From: Bacteroidales bacterium UBA5197 | GTDB lineage: Bacteria; Bacteroidota; Bacteroidia; Bacteroidales; Lentimicrobiaceae | Assembly (NCBI GenBank): GCA_002412885.1 | Contig: DHVX01000008.1 | Location: forward strand, 65,528-129,527 | DNA length: 64,000 bases | Direction of reading: 5' to 3' | In this document: piece by piece, positions 17,537 through 26,816 of the stretch | Position numbering within the stretch: position 1 is the first letter of the stretch | How the letters are laid out: the number at the start of each line of letters is the position of its first letter | Translations under genes and position numbers: made by a program | Notes under the pieces: generated by a model | The model's input: only the letters and a program-made list of their open reading frames with translations | Database searches by the model: none | Told to the model about the DNA's origin: nothing

Positions 17537-17710
17537 TATTTAAACTTTTTTCAGTTGGCTGATTTTCTGGAATAAATGAATTTCAGAACTCCCCTCCCCG
17601 ATTCATTAAACCTGAATTATGGAAAACACAATGATTCGCGGATATTAAAGTTATTCTGAATTGAATGAAGTGTTTCTTGAGAAGTATGCAAAAGTATTGA
17701 TTTTTATCGG

Positions 17711-17718
17711 TATTTTTG
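17711..17718 (+). promoter_or_regulatory. Candidate -7 box for the mutL-rhomboid operon
   Basis: TATTTTTG matches TAnnTTTG, 68 bp upstream of the first small gene. The -33 element is not clear. Confidence 0.4.
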
Positions 17719-17786
17719 TAGGTTAATAGAGTGTCGAAATCCAAAGATGAATAATCAGTTTCATCATAAAAACAACTGCTAAACCG

Positions 17787-18047
17787 ATGAAAATAGTTGC
17801 CTTTAAAACCGGTAAAGCCAAATCGTTTAACTATCGTCCTGTCTATTACGACAAAAAAAAGGACGAAATGGAAGAGCGTTTGAAGCGATACAAAGAGCCA
17901 AAAGAAGCAGAAGAAGACCGGCTGAGAACCCGCATTAAAGAATCGTGGCACCAACGTGAGGTAAAGACCAAAAAGCTTTCCACCCGGACCTTTTACATTT
18001 ACATAATTGTTGTGCTTGCTTTGATTTACTACATCTTCCTGCGTTAG
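17787..18047 (+). CDS. Small C-terminally anchored membrane protein upstream of mutL
   Basis: This 86-residue protein has a charged N-terminal part (KKKDEMEERLKRYKEPKEAE, probably helical) and one C-terminal transmembrane segment (FYIYIIVVLALIYYIFL). It resembles short conserved Bacteroidota proteins found next to mutL, but no function is known. It ends 12 bp before the mutL ATG and so is likely co-transcribed and tail-anchored in the inner membrane. Confidence 0.65.
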   Translation: MKIVAFKTGKAKSFNYRPVYYDKKKDEMEERLKRYKEPKEAEEDRLRTRIKESWHQREVKTKKLSTRTFYIYIIVVLALIYYIFLR

Positions 18048-18059
18048 TTGGCTTTTGTT

Positions 18060-19892
18060 ATGTCAGATATTATACGTTTACTTCCTGATTCGGTTGCCAA
18101 CCAGATTGCTGCTGGCGAGGTTATTCAAAGGCCAGCTTCAGCTGCCAAAGAAATGCTTGAAAACGCAATCGATTCAGGCGCTGATGCCATTGAGCTTATC
18201 ATAAAAGATTCAGGAAAAACACTGATTCAGATCATCGACAACGGTTGCGGCATGTCCCCTACCGATGCCCGAATGAGTTTTGAGCGGCATGCCACCAGCA
18301 AGATTAAAGAAGCAGCCGATCTGTTCAAAATTCACACCTTCGGATTTAGAGGCGAAGCCCTAGCTTCCATTGCTGCCATTGCGCATGTTGAGCTTAAATC
18401 GCGCAGACATGAGGATGAGCTTGGAACCCAGATACTTATTGAAGGATCTTCATTTAAAAGCCAGCAACCTTGCGCTTGTTCAGCCGGAACATCAATTTCG
18501 GTGAAGAACCTTTTTTATAACGTTCCGGCGCGGCGAAATTTCCTCAAATCAGATCAGGCAGAAATGCGCCACATTCTTGAGGAGTTTCAGCGGGTAGTGC
18601 TGGTAAATCCACAGATTGCTTTCGGATTGACGAGCAATGGAAAAGTATTGTTCAAACTTCCGGCAGCCAACCTGAAGCAACGAATTTCAAACGTATTCGG
18701 ATCTAATTTCCACGAAAAACTGCTTGCTGTGAATCAGGATAGTGATGTGGTAAACATTACCGGATTTGTTGGGAAGCCCGAAAATGCAAAACGCACAAAA
18801 GGCGAACAGTATTTCTTTGCAAATCAAAGATATATCAGACATCCTTATCTCAATCACGCGGTTGAAGATGCTTTTAAGGAACTGATTCCTGAAGGGCATT
18901 TTCCAACTTATTTCCTTTATCTTCAAGTTGATCCTTCAACCATCGACATCAACATTCATCCTACAAAAACCGAGGTCAACTTTCAGGATCATCAGACCAT
19001 CTATGCCATGCTTCGCTCAGCAGTAAAGCAGGCAATCGGCAGGTTCAGTTTGTCATCAACGCTTGATTTTGAGGCTGAACAAAGCTTTCAGACGTTCTTT
19101 CCGAAAGATCGTCCTGTAGTTATGCCCGGCATTCATGTAGATACTGAGTTCAACCCTTTTGCCAAAAACAAACAACCGGAATTGCGTTTATCTCCCGATC
19201 TGAGAGAGGACAAAACATCCGCAAGAGGCTGGGAACAACTTTTTGAACTGCCTTCACCACAAAATCAATCCCCTGCTGAAGAAAACAAAACCCTGACCAT
19301 TGGTTCTGATTTTGAACAAGAGCAAACGAGCCGCGGATTTATGCAGCTTAATGGCCGATATATTGTCAGCAGGGTTAAATCAAATCTGATGGTTGTGGAT
19401 CAGCAGGCTGCCCATGAACGCGTATTGTTTGAAAAGTTTACCGAACGTGTTGAGCTTAAAAAAGCACATTCCCAGCAGTTGCTGTTTCCTTTGACTGTTA
19501 ATTTGTCAGCCTCTGATGCAGAGCTTGTCAGTGAACTTACCGGCGAGTTTTTTTTCATCGGTTTTCAGATTGAACATTTTGGCGGCAATTCGTTTATTAT
19601 ACAAGGAGTTCCGGCAGATTTGCACGCAGAAAATGTGCAAATGCTTTTTGAAAGTGTATTGGAAACTTACAAGCACAATCAATTGGGCCTGAAAATTGAC
19701 AAGCAACAGAATCTATTGCGCTCAATGGCGCGAAATATGGCCATTAAGCCAGGAAAATCAATGCTTCCTGAAGAGATGCAATCGCTGCTTGATGATCTGT
19801 TTTCGTGTCAGGTTCCAAACATAAGTCCATCAGGAAGAAACATCATTTTAATGATCAGTACCGATGAAATTGAAAAACGTTTCGGTCAATAA
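18060..19892 (+). CDS. mutL: DNA mismatch repair protein MutL
   Basis: This 610-residue protein couples MutS mismatch recognition to strand incision. The N-terminal GHKL ATPase has IAAGEVIQRPASAAKEMLENA, DNGCGM and FGFRGEALASI. A transducer domain and Pro-rich linker follow, and then a C-terminal dimerisation domain. The ATG at 18060 is chosen over an upstream TTG because MSDIIRLLPDSV is the family start. The usual C-terminal DQHAxxE endonuclease motif reads DQQAAHERVLFE, with Gln replacing His. Rhomboid and EEP genes follow closely in the same direction. Confidence 0.95.
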   Translation: MSDIIRLLPDSVANQIAAGEVIQRPASAAKEMLENAIDSGADAIELIIKDSGKTLIQIIDNGCGMSPTDARMSFERHATSKIKEAADLFKIHTFGFRGEALASIAAIAHVELKSRRHEDELGTQILIEGSSFKSQQPCACSAGTSISVKNLFYNVPARRNFLKSDQAEMRHILEEFQRVVLVNPQIAFGLTSNGKVLFKLPAANLKQRISNVFGSNFHEKLLAVNQDSDVVNITGFVGKPENAKRTKGEQYFFANQRYIRHPYLNHAVEDAFKELIPEGHFPTYFLYLQVDPSTIDINIHPTKTEVNFQDHQTIYAMLRSAVKQAIGRFSLSSTLDFEAEQSFQTFFPKDRPVVMPGIHVDTEFNPFAKNKQPELRLSPDLREDKTSARGWEQLFELPSPQNQSPAEENKTLTIGSDFEQEQTSRGFMQLNGRYIVSRVKSNLMVVDQQAAHERVLFEKFTERVELKKAHSQQLLFPLTVNLSASDAELVSELTGEFFFIGFQIEHFGGNSFIIQGVPADLHAENVQMLFESVLETYKHNQLGLKIDKQQNLLRSMARNMAIKPGKSMLPEEMQSLLDDLFSCQVPNISPSGRNIILMISTDEIEKRFGQ

Positions 19893-19902
19893 ACTTTACT
19901 AA

Positions 19903-20739
19903 ATGAGCTATCAACATTACTCCCCCAGGGGCTTCAGCGTTTTACCTCCGGTTGTCAAAAATCTTTTGATAATAAACGGCTTGTTCTTTCTTGCCCAGAT
20001 GACATCTGAACAGGTCTTTAACATGGATCTTGTTGACTATCTGGGAATGCATTATTTCGGATCTTCGAAGTTTAACCCCATTCAGTTGGTAACCTACATG
20101 TTTTTGCATGGAGGTTTTACCCACATTCTATTCAACATGTTTGCCCTCTGGATGTTTGGGAATACACTTGAAAATGTATGGGGAGGCAAACGATTTCTGA
20201 CCTATTACATGATTACCGGAGTTGGTGCAGCATTGGTGCATATGCTGGTTTTGTGGATCGGTATTTCAGGGATGCAATCTGACATTTCTCAGGTAATGAT
20301 GTCTCCTACCCCGGAAGCATTTACTGCATTTCTCGATCAACATTTTCCGGGTTATCAGGCTCAGCTTTCCGGATTTATCAATTCCTGGTCGATGAATCCA
20401 AGCGATCCAATGGCTATTAACCAGGCATCCATTTACATGAATGATCTGGCGAATATCAAAATGGATGTCCCCACCGTTGGTGCTTCAGGGGCAGTATTTG
20501 GCATTTTGCTTGCCTTTGGTATGATGTTCCCAAATGCTTTGATTTATCTGTATTTCTTTATTCCCATAAAGGCAAAATGGTTTGTAATTGCCTATGGTGC
20601 AATGGAATTATATTTCGGATTTGCCAACAATCCGGGTGATAATGTTGCACATTTTGCTCACCTTGGCGGAATGATATTCGGATTTTTCCTTATCAGATAC
20701 TGGAACCGCAAGATAAACCGTTTTAAAAACTGGGATTAA
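19903..20739 (+). CDS. Rhomboid family intramembrane serine protease
   Basis: This 278-residue polytopic protein has the rhomboid core: HGGFTHILFNMFALWMFG in the early half, catalytic Ser in GASGAVFGI (about residues 198-206) and catalytic His in AHFAHLGGMIFG near the C terminus. An insertion of about 60 residues lies between transmembrane segments 3 and 4. It starts 10 bp after mutL and 12 bp before a second rhomboid gene. Natural substrates are unknown. Confidence 0.92.
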   Translation: MSYQHYSPRGFSVLPPVVKNLLIINGLFFLAQMTSEQVFNMDLVDYLGMHYFGSSKFNPIQLVTYMFLHGGFTHILFNMFALWMFGNTLENVWGGKRFLTYYMITGVGAALVHMLVLWIGISGMQSDISQVMMSPTPEAFTAFLDQHFPGYQAQLSGFINSWSMNPSDPMAINQASIYMNDLANIKMDVPTVGASGAVFGILLAFGMMFPNALIYLYFFIPIKAKWFVIAYGAMELYFGFANNPGDNVAHFAHLGGMIFGFFLIRYWNRKINRFKNWD

Positions 20740-20751
20740 CAAAAGAAAATT

Positions 20752-21684
20752 ATGTTTCCGACACACTCTCCATTGGAACGGATCAGGATTTTTTTCAGCA
20801 GCAGGCAACCTTTACCTGTGCTGATTCTGATTAATGTTGCCATCTGGATTAGCATTCTATTGGTTAGTAATTTTGCGTTTCTTTTTTCGTCACCCGAAGC
20901 CGGAACTGATGGGTCGTACAAAATCAATCTGTTAACACAGATTCAAGACTTTCTGGCGGTTCCTGCGAATACATCTTCATTGCTTGCAAAGCCATGGACA
21001 TTAATCACCTACATGTTTTTGCATATTGATTTCTTCCACATTCTTTTCAATATGCTCTGGTTGTGGTGGTTTGGAAATATTTTTGTTCAATATCTTTCGC
21101 AGCGACAATTGCTTGGCACTTACTTTTTTGGTGGAATCGCAGGTGCTTTGCTTTATGTAGCAGCTTTTAATGCATTTCCGGTCTTTGAGATTGCGCGTGA
21201 ATCGGCAATTGCTTTGGGAGCTTCAGCATCGGTGCTTGCCATTGTGGTTGCAATTTCGTTTTATGTTCCTGAATACACCATTCATATGTTGTTCTTCGGT
21301 CCTGTTAAAATAAAGTACATAGCAATTATTTCTATAGTTCTTGATGTTCTGATGCTCAGCTCTTCAAACTCCGGTGGGCATATCGCGCATCTTGGCGGAG
21401 CTTTATGGGGATTTCTATGGATTAAGATGATTCCCGGGGCTGATCCAACTAAGATATTTCAGCCATTCTTCGAATTCGGGAAACAGGGAAGTTTTAAATT
21501 CAAACGAAGAAAATTCAAGGTTTATCACAACGAGAAGCCGCTCACTGACGACGATTACAATAAAAACAAAGTTGCTAAACAAAAGAAAATGGATGCTATT
21601 CTTGATAAAATTTCAAGATCGGGATATGACAGTCTTACACGGGAAGAGAAAGAACTGCTATTTTCGACCAGTAAAAAAAAGTAA
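20752..21684 (+). CDS. Second rhomboid family protein
   Basis: This 310-residue paralogue of the preceding gene has HIDFFHILFNMLWLWWFG, the Ser site GASASVLAIV and the His site GGHIAHLGGALWGF, so the catalytic pair is kept. The soluble C-terminal tail is Lys-rich and ends with a short helical segment (LDKISRSGYDSLTREEKELL), a common DUF6576-like tail in Bacteroidota rhomboids. It lies in tandem with the first rhomboid and 12 bp before an EEP-fold gene. Confidence 0.9.
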   Translation: MFPTHSPLERIRIFFSSRQPLPVLILINVAIWISILLVSNFAFLFSSPEAGTDGSYKINLLTQIQDFLAVPANTSSLLAKPWTLITYMFLHIDFFHILFNMLWLWWFGNIFVQYLSQRQLLGTYFFGGIAGALLYVAAFNAFPVFEIARESAIALGASASVLAIVVAISFYVPEYTIHMLFFGPVKIKYIAIISIVLDVLMLSSSNSGGHIAHLGGALWGFLWIKMIPGADPTKIFQPFFEFGKQGSFKFKRRKFKVYHNEKPLTDDDYNKNKVAKQKKMDAILDKISRSGYDSLTREEKELLFSTSKKK

Positions 21685-21696
21685 TCTGACATAGGA

Positions 21697-22839
21697 ATGG
21701 CTGAGCCAAAAAAGAAGTCGGGCAGGTTTTCAGTACTTCGGTTTTTGCTGATGGTGGCAAACCTGTTTGTTATTCTTGGAGTTATAGCAGGCTTCATGGC
21801 TGCGTATATTTCGCCCGACAAAAGCTGGATATGGGCTTTCTTCGGATTGGCTTTTCCTTATCTGCTGCTCATCAACTTATTTTTTATTCCTGTCTGGCTT
21901 CTGATCAAAAAAAAATATGCATTGCTGCCGCTTATAATTATTCTGGTTTGCTGGTCGCGAATATCAGGTTACATTCAATTGGATTTTGGAAAAAAAACTC
22001 CCGCAGGTGAAACGGATATACGTGTTATGTCATACAACGTCAGGCTTTTTGATTTGTATAACTGGAAAAAGGGTCAGGTCAGCGAATCAGCGGCACAAAT
22101 GTTTAATCTGACAGGAGATTATAAGCCTGATCTGCTTTTTATACAAGAGTATCATGCCGGCAGAAAAGGCAAGGTAAATATTGCTGATTCTATCAAAAAA
22201 TATACAAAGCTGAAATACAGTTATATTTCTCTGGTGGAAAGTAATGGTAAGACCAGACCTTACGGAATAGCAACTTTCAGCCGTTGGCCAATTGTTTCAA
22301 AAGGGATTATAAACTTCATCGGCAATCCGGCAAATGTATGCAGTTACGCTGATATTGTGAGAGATGGTGACACCATCAGAGCTTTCAATATTCATCTTGA
22401 ATCCATTCAGTTCAGCAAAGAAGACTACCTGTATGTGAGCGAATTCAGGGCAAATGCCGAAGAACAGGAGTTGCTTTCAGAAGGCCTCAGAAGCATAGCC
22501 AGAAAATTGAAGCATGCATTTATCAGGCGCGCAGCTCAAGCCAGAGCCGTTGCCGAAGAGATTGAGAAATCTCCTTATCCTGTAATTGTTTGTGGCGACC
22601 TCAACGACACCCCATCCTCATATACTTATTACACAATCTCCAATCAACTCAGCGATGCATTTGTTAATTCCGGAAACGGTTTGTCGCAAACTTATGCCGG
22701 TGCACTCCCATCATTCCGGATTGATTACATCATGCACGATAAGTCAAGGTTTATCGCATCTGATTATTCAAGAATCAGAAATAAACTAAGCGATCATTAT
22801 CCTGTTTTTGCTACGTTGAGGCTACAGGCTGCTGAATAA
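21697..22839 (+). CDS. Membrane-anchored endonuclease/exonuclease/phosphatase family protein
   Basis: This 380-residue protein has three N-terminal transmembrane segments (within residues 10-95) and a C-terminal EEP domain. EEP motifs are MSYNVRLFD, FIQEYHAG, VCGDLNDTPSSYTYYTI (metal-binding Asp and Asn) and the terminal LSDHYPVFATL with catalytic Asp-His. The domain probably faces the periplasm. Substrate could be a nucleic acid, a phosphoester or a sphingolipid-like lipid. It lies 12 bp after the second rhomboid. Confidence 0.9.
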   Translation: MAEPKKKSGRFSVLRFLLMVANLFVILGVIAGFMAAYISPDKSWIWAFFGLAFPYLLLINLFFIPVWLLIKKKYALLPLIIILVCWSRISGYIQLDFGKKTPAGETDIRVMSYNVRLFDLYNWKKGQVSESAAQMFNLTGDYKPDLLFIQEYHAGRKGKVNIADSIKKYTKLKYSYISLVESNGKTRPYGIATFSRWPIVSKGIINFIGNPANVCSYADIVRDGDTIRAFNIHLESIQFSKEDYLYVSEFRANAEEQELLSEGLRSIARKLKHAFIRRAAQARAVAEEIEKSPYPVIVCGDLNDTPSSYTYYTISNQLSDAFVNSGNGLSQTYAGALPSFRIDYIMHDKSRFIASDYSRIRNKLSDHYPVFATLRLQAAE

Positions 22840-22924
22840 TTCCTTGCCTGTTTCATGTTTTCTTCCAGGTAAAGTCCTGAGAACACTTTTTTAAACGAAT
22901 TGATTCTTTTAGCCAAATCCGATA

Positions 22925-24031
22925 ATGAAACCCGAACGAAAAACCATAAGATTTTTGCACGCTTCGGTTTCGCTGGTATTAATCTCAGCTTTGTTTGCCG
23001 GGCTGTTATCGCCATATATCAATCCATGGCATTTCTGGATTGCCGCATTAGCCGGACTGGCATTTCCCATAATATGGGTTCTGAATTCTGTTAATCTGGT
23101 TTTCTCCTTTTTTACCGATAAGAGAATTTTTTATGTCACCTTGATCTACCTGATGGCAGGAACCCCGATGATGATGAGGCATTTCAGCATTTCATTGAAA
23201 ATGGGATGTGATGAAGAAACAGAGCAGTTCTCAATAATGAGTTTTAATGTTGAAGGATTTAACGGAATTTCAGGCAAAGACAAGTATGCAGGACAGAAAG
23301 AAATTCATTCATACATCAATGATAAAACGCCCGATATAGTCTGTCTTCAGGAATATTCAATGAAAGGTCGCAAACATGGCGCTTTTTATAAAACGTTGAC
23401 TGAAAACCTTCATTTAAGCTATAAACAACTATCGGGATACAATGCTGAAGCCTTATCCACGTCAACAATTCTGGTTACGGCTTCCAGACATGAAATTCTG
23501 AATCAGGGAATAGTTTATTCTCCTGATAATGAAATCTTTGCCATTTTCAGTGATATTTTGTTGGGAAGTGATACTGTGAGGGTATTTAATGTGCATCTGC
23601 AGTCGGTAAAATTAATCAGCGAGAAGCAGATTCTGAAGCCCGAAAGAGATCAGGTGCTGAAGAAAAAATCGGCCAGAAATGTCATCAGTTCAGTAAGAAA
23701 ATTAAAGATTGCTTTCAGAATCCGATCCCATCAGTCTCTGATTCTGGCGGGGTCAATCAAGGCAAGTCCATATCCGGTGATTGTTGCCGGCGATTTTAAC
23801 GATACGCCTGCCTCTTTTTCATTCAGAACCATTGGCAAGTCACTTAAAGAAGCCGCCTATCTGAGAACCAATGGCTTCAGCAGGACTTATGCCGAAAGCT
23901 ATTACCCGCTGAAAATTGATCATATCTTTATGGATAAATCATTGAATACCTGTAATTTCAGAAGAGACAAAGTTGAGCTTTCTGATCATTATCCGGTGAT
24001 GGCTGGTTTTTCGATACGGGCAGATAAATAG
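22925..24031 (+). CDS. Membrane-anchored EEP-family protein, tandem paralogue
   Basis: This 368-residue protein has the same layout as its upstream neighbour: three N-terminal membrane segments and an EEP domain with MSFNVEGFNGISG, CLQEYSMKG, VAGDFNDTPASFSFRTI and LSDHYPVMAGF. The two proteins share the unusual spacing between membrane part and enzyme, so this is a tandem duplication. An 85-bp gap separates them. It is the last gene before a repeat-filled intergenic region. Confidence 0.88.
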   Translation: MKPERKTIRFLHASVSLVLISALFAGLLSPYINPWHFWIAALAGLAFPIIWVLNSVNLVFSFFTDKRIFYVTLIYLMAGTPMMMRHFSISLKMGCDEETEQFSIMSFNVEGFNGISGKDKYAGQKEIHSYINDKTPDIVCLQEYSMKGRKHGAFYKTLTENLHLSYKQLSGYNAEALSTSTILVTASRHEILNQGIVYSPDNEIFAIFSDILLGSDTVRVFNVHLQSVKLISEKQILKPERDQVLKKKSARNVISSVRKLKIAFRIRSHQSLILAGSIKASPYPVIVAGDFNDTPASFSFRTIGKSLKEAAYLRTNGFSRTYAESYYPLKIDHIFMDKSLNTCNFRRDKVELSDHYPVMAGFSIRADK

Positions 24032-24100
24032 ATTTTTTGATAAATCTATCTGCTTAGTGAAGTAGGAATACTATTCTGATGTGCTGGTAAATTAAGGATT

Positions 24101-24499
24101 TTTTATTCGCCCCCTTCGGGGACGACATTTCATTACTACATGCGTCAACCGTGGGTTCCACTGCACCTGCCTGCTTGCGCACGAAGGCTGGTTACAAACA
24201 CGGTCATTTGAAATTCGCCCCATTTGGGGACGCATGTCAAAGCACCGAAGATGCTCAATAACAATAAGCGTGCGTGGAGTTCTTTACGGGATTTATGGTC
24301 ACGAAAGATTTTTATTCGCCCCCTTTGGGGACGACATTTTATCTCTACATTCGCCAACCGCGGGTTCCACTGCGCCTGAATGCTTGCGCATATAGGCTCG
24401 TTACACCCACGGTTATTTAAAATTCGCCCCCTTCGGGGACGCATGTCAGAGCGCCGAAGGTGCTCAATAACAATAACCGTGGGTGGAGCTCTTTGCGGA
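24101..24499. repeat. Two-copy 209-bp tandem repeat (copies 24101-24290 and 24310-24499)
   Basis: The two ~190-bp copies are imperfect direct repeats spaced 209 bp apart. Each carries two CCCC-TTC-GGGG or CCCC-TTT-GGGG hairpins, a GAA-triloop hairpin (for example GAGCGCC-GAA-GGTGCTC in copy 2), and an inverted CACCCACGGTTATT / AATAACCGTGGGTG pair in copy 2. Long open frames here are repeat artefacts. The rest of the 24032-24708 gap shows only the uvrB promoter. Confidence 0.8.
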
Positions 24500-24663
24500 A
24501 CCCACGGGAAAGATGACAAAAAAAGAACTGCAGCCCCAAAGGGAAGAATGGTGATTAGCAGTTTCGCTTCACCACCCTGTTTGCACATGCGAATTAGCTA
24601 CGCACAGGATATTTATTCCCCGCTCATAAAAAATAAATGCAGTTTTGATGCTATACCTTTCAC

Positions 24664-24691
24664 TTGTGGTTATTCATAAGCCTTACCTTTG
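24664..24691 (+). promoter_or_regulatory. Promoter of uvrB
   Basis: TTG (24664-24666) and TACCTTTG (24684-24691) form a -33/-7 pair with 17-bp spacing, 17 bp before the ATG. No LexA-like palindrome is evident to me. Confidence 0.7.
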
Positions 24692-24708
24692 CAATCAAAT
24701 TCTAAACC

Positions 24709-26736
24709 ATGGATTTTAACCTCACTTCCGAATTCAGTCCTACCGGAGATCAACCTCTTGCAATTCAGCAACTTGTTGAAGGACTTAAACGTGGTGATCC
24801 ATCGCAGGTATTGCTCGGTGTAACAGGCTCGGGAAAGACATTTACCATTGCCAATGTCATTGCTCAGGTGAATCGCCCGGCGCTGATTCTGAGTCATAAT
24901 AAAACCCTTGCAGCGCAGCTTTATGGCGAGTTCAAACAGTTTTTCCCGGATAACGCGGTTGAGTATTTTGTTTCCTACTACGATTATTATCAGCCCGAAG
25001 CGTTTCTGCCAACCACAAATACCTACATTGAGAAAGATTTATCCATCAACGATGAAATTGAAAAACTCAGGTTAAGTGCAACCTCTGCCCTGCTTTCGGG
25101 CCGCAGAGATGTAATTGTGGTTTCATCGGTTTCGTGTATTTATGGTATCGGAAATCCCGATGACTTTGCAAGCAATGTTATCCGTTTGAAAACCGGCGAT
25201 AAAGTGAGCCGCAACAAGCTTTTATGGACTTTTGTTGAAGGTCTATACAGCCGTACCGAAGCTGAATTTACACGCGGAAATTTCAGGGTAAAGGGCGATA
25301 CAGTAGATATTTTCCCGGCATACACCGATTATGCCATCCGCATTATGTACTGGGATGATGAAATTGAATCCATTGAATCATTTAATCCGACAGATGGCGG
25401 AACGATTGAAAAAATGAACCAGATCAATATTTATCCGGCCAATATTTTTGTGACTTCCAAGGAAAAAATGAAAGATGCCATTGAGCTGATTCAATCTGAT
25501 ATGATGAGTCAGGTGGAGTATTTCAGCCAGAATGGCAAAGGCCTGGAAGCCAAAAGGCTTGAAGACCGGGTAAGTTACGACATTGAAATGATGCGTGAAC
25601 TGGGTTATTGCAGCGGAATTGAAAACTATTCGCGTTACTTTGACGGACGCGCTCAAGGCTCCCGCCCATTCTGCCTTCTCGATTATTTTCCTGACGATTT
25701 CATTACAGTCATTGACGAAAGTCATGTAACGATATCGCAGGTGAGAGCCATGTATGGTGGTGATAAATCGCGGAAGCAGACTTTGGTTGAATATGGTTTC
25801 CGCCTGCCATCGGCCATGGACAACCGGCCATTGAAATTTGATGAATTTGAGGATCTTACCGGACAAACCATATACGTGAGTGCAACACCTGCCGATTTTG
25901 AGCTGCAGCAATCCGAAGGTGTGGTTGTGGAACAATTAATCCGACCAACGGGTTTGGTTGATCCTCCCATCGAAATCAGGCCAAGCCTGAATCAGGTGGA
26001 TGATTTACTTGATGAGATTGATCGCACCATTAAATCAGGAAGTCGTGTGCTGGTGACCACTTTGACTAAACGCATGGCCGAGGAGCTTACCAAATACATG
26101 TCAAGGCTCGATATAAAGTGCCGGTATATTCACTCTGATGTGGATACCATTGAACGTGTAGAGATTCTCCGCGACCTTCGTTTGGGCTTGTTTGATGTGC
26201 TGGTCGGGGTGAATCTTTTGCGCGAAGGTCTCGATCTTCCTGAAGTTTCGCTGGTGGCAATTCTGGATGCCGATAAAGAAGGTTTCCTGCGATCGGAGCG
26301 CTCGCTCACCCAAACGGCAGGTCGCGCAGCACGCAACCTGAACAGCAAGGTAATTATGTATGCCGATAAAATTACCGACAGCATGAGGCGCACCATGGAT
26401 GAAACTGACCGCAGGCGCGTGATACAAACGGCTTACAATATTGAGCACAACATTACTCCAACACAGATTGTAAAATCAATGGGCTCCATAATCGGGCAAA
26501 CTGCTGTGGCGGGTGCTCAGGGAAGTGGTCCACGTCCTTACATTGAGCAAACTGAATTTAACCTGGCTGCTGATCCTGTGGTTAAGTACATGAGCAAGGA
26601 ACAACTCGAAAAAGCCATTGTACAATCGCGTAAAGCCATGGAAAAAGCGGCCAAAGAGCTTGATTTTATGGAAGCCGCACGATTGCGTGACGAAATGATG
26701 GGTTTGCAGGATTTGCTGAAAGCGGAGAAGAAATAG
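24709..26736 (+). CDS. uvrB: UvrABC excision nuclease subunit B
   Basis: This 675-residue DNA-damage helicase has Walker A GVTGSGKTFT (about residues 38-47), the beta-hairpin YYDYYQPEAFLP that clamps damaged DNA, DESH (IDESHVTISQ), helicase motifs VLVTTLTKRMAEEL and GVNLLREGLDLPEVS, and QTAGRAARN (motif VI). The C terminus carries the UVR motif (KAAKELDFMEAARLRDEMM) that contacts UvrC. All motifs appear intact and the length is normal. It marks the end of the housekeeping region. Confidence 0.97.
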   Translation: MDFNLTSEFSPTGDQPLAIQQLVEGLKRGDPSQVLLGVTGSGKTFTIANVIAQVNRPALILSHNKTLAAQLYGEFKQFFPDNAVEYFVSYYDYYQPEAFLPTTNTYIEKDLSINDEIEKLRLSATSALLSGRRDVIVVSSVSCIYGIGNPDDFASNVIRLKTGDKVSRNKLLWTFVEGLYSRTEAEFTRGNFRVKGDTVDIFPAYTDYAIRIMYWDDEIESIESFNPTDGGTIEKMNQINIYPANIFVTSKEKMKDAIELIQSDMMSQVEYFSQNGKGLEAKRLEDRVSYDIEMMRELGYCSGIENYSRYFDGRAQGSRPFCLLDYFPDDFITVIDESHVTISQVRAMYGGDKSRKQTLVEYGFRLPSAMDNRPLKFDEFEDLTGQTIYVSATPADFELQQSEGVVVEQLIRPTGLVDPPIEIRPSLNQVDDLLDEIDRTIKSGSRVLVTTLTKRMAEELTKYMSRLDIKCRYIHSDVDTIERVEILRDLRLGLFDVLVGVNLLREGLDLPEVSLVAILDADKEGFLRSERSLTQTAGRAARNLNSKVIMYADKITDSMRRTMDETDRRRVIQTAYNIEHNITPTQIVKSMGSIIGQTAVAGAQGSGPRPYIEQTEFNLAADPVVKYMSKEQLEKAIVQSRKAMEKAAKELDFMEAARLRDEMMGLQDLLKAEKK

Positions 26737-26759
26737 CAGATTTATAACAGCATCAGGGA

Positions 26760-26805
26760 GGCGCACTCTGTCAGCTATCTACTGGCGGAGCCGTCAACTC
26801 GATTA
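26760..26805. repeat. Boundary repeat B, copy 1
   Basis: This 46-nt element is identical at 38 of 46 positions to copy 2 at 43754-43799. It starts with GGCGC, has an internal inverted repeat ending CTGGCGGAGC, and ends CTCGATTA. It lies 11 bp beyond the stop of the DUF4365 gene, the same place as copy 2 beyond the DUF262 gene. It may act as a terminator or mark a module edge. Confidence 0.65.
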
Positions 26806-26816
26806 TGCCCAGTATT

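Noticed and set aside
24145..24679. Frames of 147 and 99 codons upstream of uvrB
   Set aside because: They lie on opposite strands of the 209-bp tandem repeat and reflect its composition, not coding.
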